Assembly (NCBI GenBank): GCA_030549205.1
Contig: JAUKTV010000001.1
Coordinates: 4,402,001-4,466,000, forward strand
Reading direction: 5' to 3'
Length of the DNA: 64,000 nucleotides
From: Apiosordaria backusii
Taxonomy: Eukaryota; Ascomycota; Sordariomycetes; Sordariales; Lasiosphaeriaceae
The notes under the pieces were generated by a model. That model made no database searches, was not told the DNA's origin, and saw only the letters and a list, made by a program, of their open reading frames with translations. Below, one piece after another: positions 14,017 to 24,822 of this stretch; position 1 is the stretch's first letter, and every line of letters begins with the position of its first letter. The position numbers and the translations under genes are program-made.

Positions 14017-15467
14017 ATGGAATATAGCCACTCAGGAACTGCTTATCGTGTTCGCGGACATCAAACCGAAAACTACAACACCATGTCGATGATCGCCATG
14101 GCCCAACCTACCCCTCACTCTGCGTTCAAGCGTGAGTTTGCTTGGGACGAGAACAGACAAATGGATTGTGGTTTCAATTCGAGGCGGCCGAGCGAGCCCG
14201 AGAGGGTTGCTCTGCCCTCGATTCGTCAGGTATTTCACTTAGCCATTTCTTCCGGTGAGGCGTGGTCAACTAACAAGAGACTTAGATGATTCCCGAGCTT
14301 TCAATGCAGTCGCGGCCTTCAGATGCGAATAATAGAGTGCCATCCTCTGTAGCATCCCCTGTCGGAGGATACCCCGCTGGTGCCATCACTCCTCCGGCCT
14401 ACACACATTCACCAAACCAGAACAAGCGCAGGCGGTTGTCGGTTGGGGAAGACAGGGATGAGCGAGGGAGCCAGATCCCAAGAATGTACCCCAGCCCCCA
14501 GCGAGAGTATCACGGAAGCCGGGGTATGTCTCCCGCCATTACTTCCAGGTCTTTCACCGAGACTTGGGCAAGCCCTTCTCGGAGAAGCCCTTATGCCTCG
14601 CAGCGAAACCTCCCTTCCATGAGAGAATCAGCGCCGATCGAATCATCGGACCGGTATCTGTCGCGCCCTACTCTCCCGAGACTCCCCACCATGAGCTTTG
14701 ACCGAGGCTCTGCGACGATGCCCCGAATTCGTGGCCCATCAAGCGAGGACGACTATCCCGACAACTTCCGGCACATCATGGGAGGCCACTCCAGCTCCAA
14801 TTCCATGGAGGGTTACTCTTCTCACCACCGGCCCAGCACCTACTTCGGCTATCATCACCCGTCGCGCGTCCAATCGCTTTCAATGAGCTCTGTCCAGCCC
14901 TTCGACCGCACGCCTTTCTCGGCTGGTGGCTACAACTCGGGTTACCCAGAGTACATGCGCGTTGGTGAGCTGGGAGGCATGGGCATGAACGGCGAGAACA
15001 AGCAGCGCAAGCGGCGCGGAAACCTGCCCAAGGAGACGACGGATAAGCTTCGTGCCTGGTTTGTCGCGCATTTGCATCACCCCTACCCGACCGAGGACGA
15101 GAAGCAGGAGCTTATGCGCCAAACGGGGCTTCAAATGAGTAAGTAGCGCCACACGGTTGAAAAGCCAATGTTTGTTCTCATCACTAACCGTTGACAACCA
15201 GATCAAATCTCCAACTGGTTCATCAACGCCCGCCGGCGCCAGCTCCCCGTCATGCTTAATAACGCGCGCGCCGAATCGGATGCCATGTCCTCGGCGGGCC
15301 GCAACGCCGACGGCAAGCTTCTCTCTTCTACCGAGCGAGGCGAATACGACGTGCGTCTTGGAAAGCGGGACAGCCCCATGAGCGACGGAGAGGGCAGCGC
15401 CTACGATGACGACTTGGAGACCCTTAAGCGCCGCCACGCCGTTGGCATGAATCGGGGCAGCGTTTAA
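14017..15467 (+). CDS. TALE-class homeobox transcription factor
   Basis: Three exons give a 443-residue protein: 14017-14229, 14286-15138 and 15202-15467. Both introns are GT-AG with a CTAAC-type branch site (for example near 14269 and 15183). The homeodomain spans roughly residues 313-375, starting at KRRGNLPKETTDKLRAWF. It has the three-residue Pro-Tyr-Pro insertion between helices 1 and 2 (HHPYPTEDEK), and recognition helix NQISNWFINARRRQLP is split by intron 2 just before its Asn. These are the diagnostic TALE features shared with fungal CUP9/TOS8-like proteins. The N-terminal 310 residues are Ser/Pro-rich and look disordered, with a basic KRRR patch. The ATG at 14017 is the first in its frame; a later in-frame ATG at 14083 is possible. 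It is expected to be a nuclear DNA-binding regulator, probably of development. The unusually long empty upstream region fits a tightly regulated gene. Target and process cannot be read from the sequence. Confidence 0.92.
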
Positions 15468-18400
15468 GCGAACACAACGTCAACGGTCCGTCCGGTACGC
15501 TAGCATCACCGGTCGCTTATTTGCCGCCAATTTGAGAATCTCAACGGCTTTTTGGATGTTTTTTTCCACCTTTAACCTTCTCTTCGACCCTCTGGACCGG
15601 TCTGGACCCTTTTGCAACAAACCAGCCCGACCGATGTCATTTTAAGATGTACTTTATCAACAACAACAGTCCGGGTCTTTTTGCTTTTTTCTCTCGACAA
15701 GGGGCGTTTTTGCTGGAAAGCATGATGGATCTGCCTTGCATTTTTTTATCATCATCAGCATTTTATCATTTCTCATTTTCTGGCGTTTGATCTAGGATAT
15801 TTTGTTTCGGAGTATCAAGTTGCGGGATGGAGTTTTTTTATTTTGATGTCTTGAGAGCTTTGGTGTTTTATTGGTTGCCGGGTTTATTTTGTTGCTGTAT
15901 TTCTAGAGAGATACCAAACGTTCTCACTAACGTTTTTTCTCGGGTTTTCTTGAGGTTGGGAAGAGAGAGAGAGCGAGACAAAGATTTGACTTGACACTTT
16001 CTTTTACACTTTTTTGGGGATAAAAGGTCTAGAATATCTAGAATGGCGTTATTACACGCTTTTTATACCGAGAGAAGCTATATATAGGGTAGAAGAAGAA
16101 GAGTGCTGCAAAGGCAATCGAAGAAGAGGAGGAGGAATAGCAAGGCAGAAGACAGAGAGAACCTCAAAAAATGAAAACAAATTGTATATCTCAACAATGT
16201 GCCCTCTTTTGACACTTCGTGACAACACCACCAAAGTCATCAACCGGATCATCAAATCCACCAAGTTACTAAATCATCAAATCTCCAAGTGATCAACCAA
16301 CAAGATCTATCACCAATAACGTCAATTCCAGGCACCACCGCACGCCCTCTTCACCACACATCTTCACTACTTACGTGGCAAACCCGAGCCAAAACATCAC
16401 AGCCCAGCCCATCCGCCGCACTTCCGCATACTGTGCAAGCTGCCGACACCTGCATCAAGCTAGGTAGGTAGTTCAACAAAACCCGCCTCGAAGCGAAAGG
16501 TAATAAATCGAAGAAAAGCACTCCCACTTTGTGTTGTCTCAGATCACCCAAGACATACCTTGCAGAAGAAAAAGGAGCTCGATTTAACGAGCCATTTACG
16601 TTCCTTAGCTACTACATAGCTGGACAGCAAGCCAAACCCAGGGAGCAATCGCCGGAAGTGACGGATAGGCGAAGGATCGTAGGAGCCTTGCTTCTCCTAC
16701 CACTATCCTGTTGCTGTTCCTGGCCCCGTTGCCACTCATGCTGCTCCTGCATGAAGCCTATGTGAATCCGCTCATGTAGGTGTCGACAGAAGGGGAATAG
16801 CGTTGCCGTTTGCTGCTTTATTTACGACATTTGTGGCGTCCACTCTCTGTCCGTTGTCTGAGTGCGGGTAGAGATCGAATGGTTCGTGTCAATTATGTGT
16901 GCCAACCTCAACTCATCGGTTCCGCTTTTGGGGAGGGGATTTGTGTTCTTGTATCTACCATAGGTATGCAAACATGATCTATTCCGTGTTTTACTTTTGC
17001 GTTTTGGTGTATGTATGTATGTCGGCAGGTCGCCCACCATCCAAGCATCTGCCCTCAGTAAGGGGTATGAATAGCAGTTGATCTGCTACTCCTCTTTCTG
17101 TGAGTGGCCAACCACGCACTGTGTTTGTAAAAAACAAGATACCTATAGCATAGGATCTCAAAGCTGAGAACAACAATCCCAAAAGGGAGAAAATGTACGA
17201 TATCTTAGAGACCTACAGACCGCCACTCCTGAAACGCCCCCTCAATAAAACCTCCCCCACAGTATACCACACACTCCCCAGAAACCGCATGGCCATCTCG
17301 GCCAAACTGCTGCTCAACCCACCCACAGCATACATCCTCTCCCTTCCCCCCCCCCAAAAAAGCTCAGATGGCACTTACATACCAATGTACATGTCGTCCT
17401 CCCCGCCACCACACCACAATGACGCTCAGCTTTCGTCTCGACCCTCTCTACCAGGACAGGGGTACAAGTAGGGAACGCTATCCGAGTTGTCTTCTGATTT
17501 TTCAAAAAAGCTGCAAAGCTAATGCACAGCTCAGACTTCATCTTGATGCCTTGTATGCCGTGTTTACAGATTCCTGTCTAGATCTGCAACATGCACCTCT
17601 GTCGTTAAACCACGTCGCCTTCGTTCCCCTTGCCGCCTACGAAATGACATGTGTTTCCCATTTGTTCTGAGCTCAAATAGAAACCGAGAGAGAAACGAAT
17701 CCATCTTTGTGCAATCTGATTCACCTGCAAGACGAAAACTGCCCATCTCCCTTCCCACTCCCTTCCCACTCCCTTCCCACTCCCTTCCCATCATTGTCAG
17801 GAAACACGGAATATATTACCTCATGATTACACACATTACACACGCGCCCCCTAAACAAGAGCGGTCAAGAAAATAGACACAAAAGAGGAATTTTTGTTCT
17901 GTCTTGTCGTACTGGAAGCTCCCCTTACCCCTCGCCCCCCCGCAGCCGAAAGGATGGACGCATGTGTAAGAGTGCGTACTTGTGTTACGGCGGATATCAC
18001 CTGTCGTCCGCGTCTCTCTTTCCCCCATTCCAACTTGTCTCTCGGGAGTTTGGAAAGACCGATCAAGGGACCGAATCGGAGCAAATAACAGAGGGGCAGG
18101 CCAAGGCTTGTGTCATGTTTCTCTCGTCTGCCTGATCCTGTAAGTCTGCAGCAAGCTGCGTGCCAGCACATTGGACTGGGGGGTTTGACCGGGTTGACAA
18201 AATGTCTCAAGCCGAACGATGAGTGAGCCCGACCACAACAGGGCTTCGCCCGGTCACTGGGTTCCGAGTTTGCAAGTGTTTTTTGGTGAGCCCCGAGTTC
18301 GTTGCTAAACCTTACTCATTCACTTCATGCATGTTTACCAGAATAGTTCCCATGTGATTTAGCGGAATGGAAATCCAGGCCGGCACTTGTTCCGCGTCGA

Positions 18401-20474
18401 GATTGGGTCCTCCACCCGATCCCTGTGTACGGCAGGTGCCTGTGGATGGCAGACCGACAACGGAAGATGATGGGTCAGACATATGCCCATCCCGGGCACC
18501 ACATCAGGCTAAGGGAGATCTGTGCTACCAGATCGGTGGGTGACAGCAGCAGCATGGGGTGCTAGTGATGCTGGTCCTGTTCGGCATGTTGTTGTGTGGG
18601 GGGTGGAGACGGCGGCAATGAGGTTGTGAGCAGAGCAGGGTTGCTTAGAAGAAGCCATGCCTGTCGGTTGTCTTGCTGAATGACACATCTGAACCAATCA
18701 ATACGGGGGGTCACGACTCTCGCGGGACCGGCCCACTCGCAAACTCGTTTTCGTAGGCCACGATTTTGGTACGAATGTGGTATGGAAGGCCATCATGGTG
18801 ATGGAATGAGTGACCGACGAAATCCAGAAATACTCCATTGTCCTGAAAGTGTTAGCAAGCGAGAGGCGTCAAATGTCTCGCCTAGAGGGAGGCTTCGGGT
18901 TTCCGGCGGACCTCTTGCTTGTTCGCCCACCTTCAAGCCCCGCCACCACATCTGCCTCATGACAATGATAGCCAACTGCGGCAGGTAGAGCCACACGTAC
19001 TGCCCAACCCCATGTAGACTTGGTCAACCAAACTTGGGGTGATCCGACCCTGAAGCTGGTGGGCCTCGGCGTTGCTGAAGGTGAGCACACCACTCAATCG
19101 TGAGCACATTGTCCGGCATTAGCCGCTGACCTGGCTGTTGAGATGCATGACGAGAAAGTATCGGAAGAGGGATTGAAGATCGAAAAGTGGCAAGAGGAAT
19201 CGGGTTCCAGATAATCTTGCTTTCTCATACATGGCCTTGCCAAGCCTTTGGCATTGGGGTACATCAGAAGCCCAGGGGCAAGCTCAACGTCTAGCTCGAG
19301 TTAAGCTTTTCTGACGGCTAGCGAGCCGTTCATGACAACGACAGACAGGGACAAGACGGTCAGGGCCGTGGGCAAAAGTGGGCAGACGCCGAAGTCTCCG
19401 GCGTCATCCAACGGTGTGAGCAGTATTTCCTGGTATTTCCTTGTTGCCCAGGAGACCTGGTCGAGACTGTTGACCGGAGGAGTCAGGTTGGTCCATCTGC
19501 CACAAAACACATCAGTGTCATCTCAGATTTTGGCATTGCTGACAGCTGCTTTGACAGGTATCCAGGAACTACCAGGCAGACACCAGACAGGTGTCAGTGG
19601 CCGCCATGACCAAAGTATCGCGATCATGACGTACCGTCGATAAAACGCCCTCTAGCCACCACTGACGGACGTTGAGCCGTTGCCACGTCGCGACGTCATT
19701 TCGACTAAAATGCTCAAACGGACTACATATGAGTAGTCCGGTGGGGATGGTCTGCCTGGTGTGGTCTCGGTGAATGTGCTTGTCTGGTGATAGAGGCGAG
19801 GCAGGGACTGGGGAACATGTCAGTGTCTGTCGGTCTGGAATAGACTTCGGACGGGTAGGTATGTACTGTACATACACACCTCACCGTTGTTGAGGACTGG
19901 GTGTCAACCCTTCAGATGTCTGACGCGCAAATATCCGCGCATTGGTTTCGCGTCGCCGGGCACCGAGACCTGCATTGCCACTAACCGACGAGTTTGACGT
20001 TGAAATTCACGAATTCACATGCTGGTCACATGTTCTGATGCTCATGAAGTTGATGGACGTCCGGTTGCGACGAGGGCAGAGTTTGGACGAACATGCGAGT
20101 GTGGAGATGCAGGCAGATGCGGAGGGTGAGTTTGAAGGTGCCATTGCGTGCGTAATATGTAGAATCTTTCCGTAATGTTCGGTAAGGAAGTGACATGGTG
20201 TAATTCCATTGTTCGTCATCGAACATCGGTCCTGCCTTCCGTTTGTGTTTGTGTTGAGTGCATGTCGAGTCTAGAGGTGGAAGGAGCGAGGCAGGTGTTG
20301 AGCTCGATTCTCCGCCAAAATGTAGCAGGAGGCAGGTGCACACCTTCCTCATGACACCTCAACGAACAAAAAAGGAAAGAACCTCTCAATAACAGTAATA
20401 AGAGTACTAAAATAGACTAAAAATATTAACGAACTTATAAAAAATGAGTAATATTAGCTACTTAGGCTAGTTTA
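15468..20474. other. Intergenic region after the homeobox gene
   Basis: The first 500-600 bases are T-rich and probably hold the 3' UTR and terminator of the homeobox gene. I see no protein gene in the rest: the open frames are short and unrelated to known folds. It contains an 11-bp tandem repeat at 17751-17790, a palindrome at 19859-19875, and an A+T-rich stretch from about 20390 just downstream of the minus-strand tRNA. Confidence 0.6.
17751..17790. repeat. 11-bp tandem repeat
   Basis: About 3.5 head-to-tail copies of the unit CTTCCCACTCC in non-coding DNA. Confidence 0.85.
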
Positions 20475-20546
20475 CTCCGGTACGGGGAATCGAACCCCGA
20501 GCTTCGCGGTGAAAACGCGATATGTTAACCGTTACACTATACCGGA
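20475..20546 (-). tRNA. tRNA-Glu (anticodon UUC)
   Basis: Read on the minus strand, this is a complete 72-nt cloverleaf without intron. The acceptor arms TCCGGTA and TACCGGA pair fully and are followed by discriminator G. The D arm is closed by GTGT/ACAT. The anticodon stem TCGCG/CGCGA encloses loop TTTTCAC, giving anticodon TTC. The T arm CGGGG-TTCGAAT-CCCCG is perfect. An A-run on the plus strand just beyond the 3' end (near 20433-20440) would read as a short oligo-T Pol III terminator. Decoding of GAA (Glu) follows from the anticodon. The flanks are A+T-rich compared with neighbouring DNA. Confidence 0.95.
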
Positions 20547-21423
20547 TTATAATTATAATTTTGATAAGGAAGGAGCGATATGTGGGGCTGCTCGGTTGCT
20601 CCTTCCTTTGAATTTCTTTGAGGATTATGTGGGGGCTTCTTTTTTAGGGAGGAGAGTGGGGTTTCAACGACATCATCGTCTCCAGCTTGAAGATCTCGCT
20701 CCTTCCATGTTCTCAATTGCACATGCTAACCCCACGGCTCTTCAGGAACTATTACCCCGCACTCTTACAAGACCGATAAGGCTTTCCTATTGTTTTCTCA
20801 TCAACCTAATATCATATCTCATACAACCTACGTACTGAGGAATATATCGGACCTGGCCGCAGTGAAAGAACGAAGGTGGTGCTGAACCCCCACAGAGCAT
20901 GCTCCTCCCAAAACAGGGATCATGACCACACCCGGCAGCAACCTCCAGCTCGACCCGGATATTCTTTCCACTCACGGGGTCCCTCTGCCAAGCACACGTG
21001 CGTTGGGGTATATTCTATCGCGGCAAGGCTCTTTGATCGATTCGCCAATTGACATCTCCAGAATCCCGTTTGCGGGTTGTAGCGCGTGTGCCTGTGACCC
21101 TGTGCCTTGGAATCGACATGAACGGTTCCTGGGCCCGTGGGCCCAACTTGCCACATCCCACTCCCTGGTATCCGTATTGAGCATCGACGGCATCATGAAA
21201 GTTGGTTCTAACCGCAGCCTTGTCAGATTGTTCAGATGGGGTGCCGACGTCTTTGAAAGGTTTAAAAAGCCGAGTGAGCCGGCGACTCGCGGTTCTGGAT
21301 GTAGAGTTGACCTTGTATTGAGTTTTCTGGACATTTGATCATCGCAATTGAGCGGAATATTCTGATATTTTCTTTGCCGTATCTCGAAAATCCACCCGCC
21401 TGAACAAGTAAACAATCGTCATC
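20547..21423. other. Intergenic region between tRNA-Glu and the sulfotransferase-like gene
   Basis: Contains open frames on both strands (20922-21338 plus, 20972-21415 minus), but neither has a recognisable motif or the composition of a real protein. Probably holds the tRNA upstream region and the promoter and 5' leader of the gene starting at 21424. Confidence 0.5.
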
Positions 21424-22587
21424 ATGTCGACCAAACCAATCTTTGTGGCTACCCACCCCAGAGCATGCTCAACCGCCTTTGAGCGCGTCTTCATGACCAG
21501 GCATGACATCCTCCACTGTGTCCACGAGCCATTCGGCGATGCCTTCTACTACGGCCCCGAGCGTCTGAGCGAGCGCTTCGAAAACGACGAAGAAGGCCGC
21601 AAGAAAAGCGGGTTCTCCCAGATCACTTACAAGGACGTCGTCGACCGAATATTCGACCCTACTGCCAGCGAGGTTTGTCCAATGCCTGACCCCTCCTATC
21701 TAAGGTACCCCCTATCTCCCCCTGAGCAACCACTAACAACCCGCCTCAACCAGGGCAAACGCATCTTCATCAAAGACATAACCCACTACCTCCTCCCCCC
21801 CACCAAAAACCCGCCAGTATCCCCCCCTCCCTCCAATCCCTCTCAACCCCCCAAGACACCACCTCCAAGAACCCAACCGTCATCCCTTTATCCCTCCTCC
21901 GCAAATTCCACTTCACTTTTTTGATCCGCCACCCCCGTCGCGCAATCCCCTCCTACTATCGCTGCACCATCCCCCCCCTCTCCTCCAAAACCGGCTTCCA
22001 CAACTTCATGCCCTCCGAAGCAGGCTACGACGAACTCCGCCGGTTGTTCGATTACCTCCTCGCCGAGGGTCTCCTCCTCCCCCCTACTTCGTCATCTGAT
22101 GACAACAACACCCCCCAGACGAATGGACATAAGCACCACGACCACGACCCAGACGCCGTAAAAATCACCGTTATCGACGCCGACGACCTCCTCGACCACC
22201 CGGCGGAGATCATCGAACAATACTGCCAAGACGTGGGCATCGACTACTCCCCTAAAATGCTCAAGTGGGACGACGACGAGCAGCACCAGCGGGCCAGGGA
22301 GGCGTTTGAGAAGTGGAACGGTTTTCACGACGACGCCATTGGGAGCACCGAGTTGAAGCCGAGGGTGAATGGGCCGGTGAGTTAAACACACAAAAGAAGG
22401 GGATGTATGGGGGATGAAGCTGACGTTTGAAATATGCTAAAACAAACAGAAGATCCTCTCTGTCGAAGAAGAGGATGCCCAATGGCGGGAAAAGTACGGC
22501 GAGGAAGGTCAAAAGCTGATCAGGGAGACGGTGGATGCCAATGTCGCTGATTATGAGTATCTGAAGCAGTTTGCTGTCAAGATTTAG
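21424..22587 (+). CDS. Sulfotransferase-like P-loop family protein (reading frame needs checking)
   Basis: The N-terminus PIFVATHPRACSTAFERVF resembles the 5'-phosphosulfate-binding loop of PAPS-dependent sulfotransferases. The later FLIRHPRRAIPSYYRC resembles their 3'-phosphate-binding segment, a layout seen in a fungal family of uncharacterised sulfotransferase-fold proteins. Clear exons are 21424-21672, a piece from 21754, a long exon ending at 22376, and 22450-22587, with GT-AG introns 21673-21753 and 22377-22449. The frame must change between about 21790 and 21920. One solution is a 53-nt GT-AG intron, 21817-21869. The other is one missing base in the adjacent C8/A5 homopolymers, because the +1-shifted frame reads a protein-like KPASIPPSLQSL. 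The C-terminus ends in KQFAVKI. Substrate is unknown. Family assignment is from motifs only. Confidence 0.75.
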
Positions 22588-22713
22588 TGACGTGGATAGA
22601 CCAGGGTAACTAACTGGATAGATATCAACAGTAGATAATACACTTTTTGTCCTCTTATTCTAGTTACATTTTGCCATCAAGTTTAAAAATACACAATTTG
22701 TTATACTACCCCC

Positions 22714-24124
22714 CTAAAAACCCTCCTTAGCCCACTTGGGCGCCTTGCCCGTGAACTTCTTCGGCGCCCTCGGCCTGCTCTTCCACCCGTCCTCCCCCGC
22801 AGGCGTAGGCGCAAATTTCTTCTCTTCCTTCCTCTTTTCCCTCCTCTTCAAAGCCGCCTCCTTCAACTCCTTCTTCGTCGCCCTCTCCGCAAGCTTCTTC
22901 TCCCTCAGCGTCGCGTGAAGCTCCACCAGCCTCTCCTGGTTGGCAACCATCGCCTCCAAGAGCTCTGGCGTCCAGTCCGATTTTGGCAAGCCAAGCACAT
23001 GCTCGACATTGTCCGACCAGCTCTCCGCAAAGTGGTGATCGAGCTCGTTGGCCCAGAAAATCCTGACCTTGTGCAGCACCTTGGCCGGTTCTTCACCCGG
23101 CGGCTGATTCTCTGTAACCTCCTCCTCCTCCTCAACCTCCTCCTCCTCCTCCTCAACCTCCTCTTCCTTGCCCTCCTCCTCTTTCACCTCCTCCTCCTTA
23201 CCCTCCTCCTTAACCACCTCCTCCTGAACCACCTCCTCCTTAACCATCACCTCCTCAGCCACCCCCTCCTCCTCCTTGACCTCCTCAGTATCAACAACCT
23301 CCTCCCCCTCCCCCTCCTCCAACCTCGCCACTCCCTCCCTCCCATTTTGCTCCCGCTCCCGCTCCCACTCCCACTTTCTCTCCCTCCACTTCTTAATCTC
23401 CTCAAGATTCGCCACCACCAAATTCCCCTTCCCCCCACCCCCCAGCACATACGCCAAATCCGCCACCGAATTCCCCTTTTGATCATTCAGCTCCCTCCCC
23501 CTCTCAATCTTGGTCATATTCAACAGCCTCTTCGCCTCCTCCCCCCCATCATCCCACTCCAGCTCATGTCTCTTCTTCAGCTCGAGCACCTTCTGATACA
23601 CGCTCAACCCGACCTCACCATGCCCCGACGGGAACTGGATCGTGGCCATGGGGTGCCAGTAGTCCTTGCGGATTTTGATCAGGGTGTTTTTCTTGCCGGT
23701 GAACTGGACTTGGCGGAGGGCTTTGTTGGACTACATCATAAACCCTGTTAGCAATAGAACGTAAGGGAGGAGGGGAGTGGGAGGGGGAGGGGGAACTAAC
23801 TCGGAGTTCCTTAGTGGTGGACCAAAGCACATAATTCGCCTGGATGTGATTCCACAGGTAAATCTTCTCCCCCAGGTTCTCCGGGCCGGGGTTGCCAGCC
23901 CTCCTGAGCGCCGCGAGCTGCTTCTTGGTGATCCCCTGGGGGTGGCGGTACTTTTTTTTTGTTCGGATCGACTCCAGCCGAAGCGTCGTCGTCGTGGGGA
24001 CCATCGCTGCTGTTGGGCGTCTGATCGAGGTGAGGTATGCGGCTGCCGTTGGTCGGGTAGCCATGGCTAATAATGGTCTGGCAGCCATGCTGCCTGACCT
24101 CGATGCTGAGCAAAGAGAGTTCAT
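22714..24124 (-). CDS. mhr1: Mitochondrial large-subunit ribosomal protein mL67 / Mhr1 family
   Basis: Two exons on the minus strand, 24124-23801 and 23730-22714, with a 70-nt GT-AG intron, give 446 residues. The core (residues about 55-180) matches the fungal Mhr1/mL67 family: KYRHPQGITKKQLAALRR, then GEKIYLWNHIQANYVLWS, then NKALRQVQFTGKKNTLIKIR, then FPSGHGEVGLSVYQ. A second conserved block, VRIFWANELDHHFAESW, follows. In yeast this protein is both a mitoribosome component and a mitochondrial DNA recombination factor. The N-terminus is basic and lacks acidic residues, as expected of a mitochondrial presequence; the ATG at 24088 (MAARPLLAMATRP) is an equally plausible start. Residues about 244-316 form an unusual glutamate-rich low-complexity insertion encoded by CTC-rich plus-strand DNA. 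The gene converges on the preceding gene with only 126 bp between stops. Confidence 0.8.
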
Positions 24125-24822
24125 TTTTGTCTCTGTCCTTTTCCTTTTCCTTTTCAGGGTCGTCCTTCAAATCCGCCTCTGGTTTCCTTCTCGATACCTG
24201 CCCCTCAACCTTTTGGCGGTGGTCGGATTTAGCAAACCGGCTAGGGGTTTCGTAAAATTCAGGGCTGATCGTAAAACACCCGTGTTTTCGTTGACTGGAC
24301 ACGGGAATGCAATTGCGCGCGGAGGGGTCGTCGTGGGAGTTGGGCGGTGGTTCCTCTTGTCGTTGCGCTGGAACCTCCAGAACTTTTTTTGGTCGGTTTC
24401 AATTGGCCCCAATTCTCCGCGCCGTGGGATTGTGGGGTTTGCCAAGACACCATTACAGCGCCACACCCTAACCCTGAGATGCCTCCTCACATCAATCGCA
24501 TGTTCGTGACACGCTTTTCTTCAAGACGATGAACACATTACCGATCACAAATCACACACAAGAGACTCAAAATGTTTGATATCAACAATCTATTGATCAT
24601 GGATCAACATGTACACTAACTACACTTCTGTTTTGCCAACCGGCTATGCGTCAAATTGCCTCCCAAACTTATCCCAGGCCTTTTTTCTGGCCGCATTCGT
24701 TAACCCATGATAAACCTCCGAAAACGCCGTCATAATCATCGCCATGATGTTTTTTAACCCATATCAATGTCATTACCATCTTCCTTCTTCACACCCTCTT
24801 TCTTGGCCCCTTCACGAGACGC
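24125..24822. other. Intergenic: mL67 promoter and HSP104 3' region
   Basis: Both flanking genes are on the minus strand, so this stretch should hold the mL67 promoter/5' leader and the HSP104 3' UTR. Open frames here (23892-24509 plus, 24167-24490 minus) show no protein-like features. Confidence 0.5.

Noticed and set aside
22915..23751. Leucine-rich 278-codon plus-strand frame opposite mL67
   Set aside because: It is the antisense reading of the Glu/Lys-rich coding sequence; not a membrane protein.
24466..24478. Telomere-like CCCTAACCCTGA
   Set aside because: Under two repeat units, inside normal intergenic DNA; no telomeric tract.
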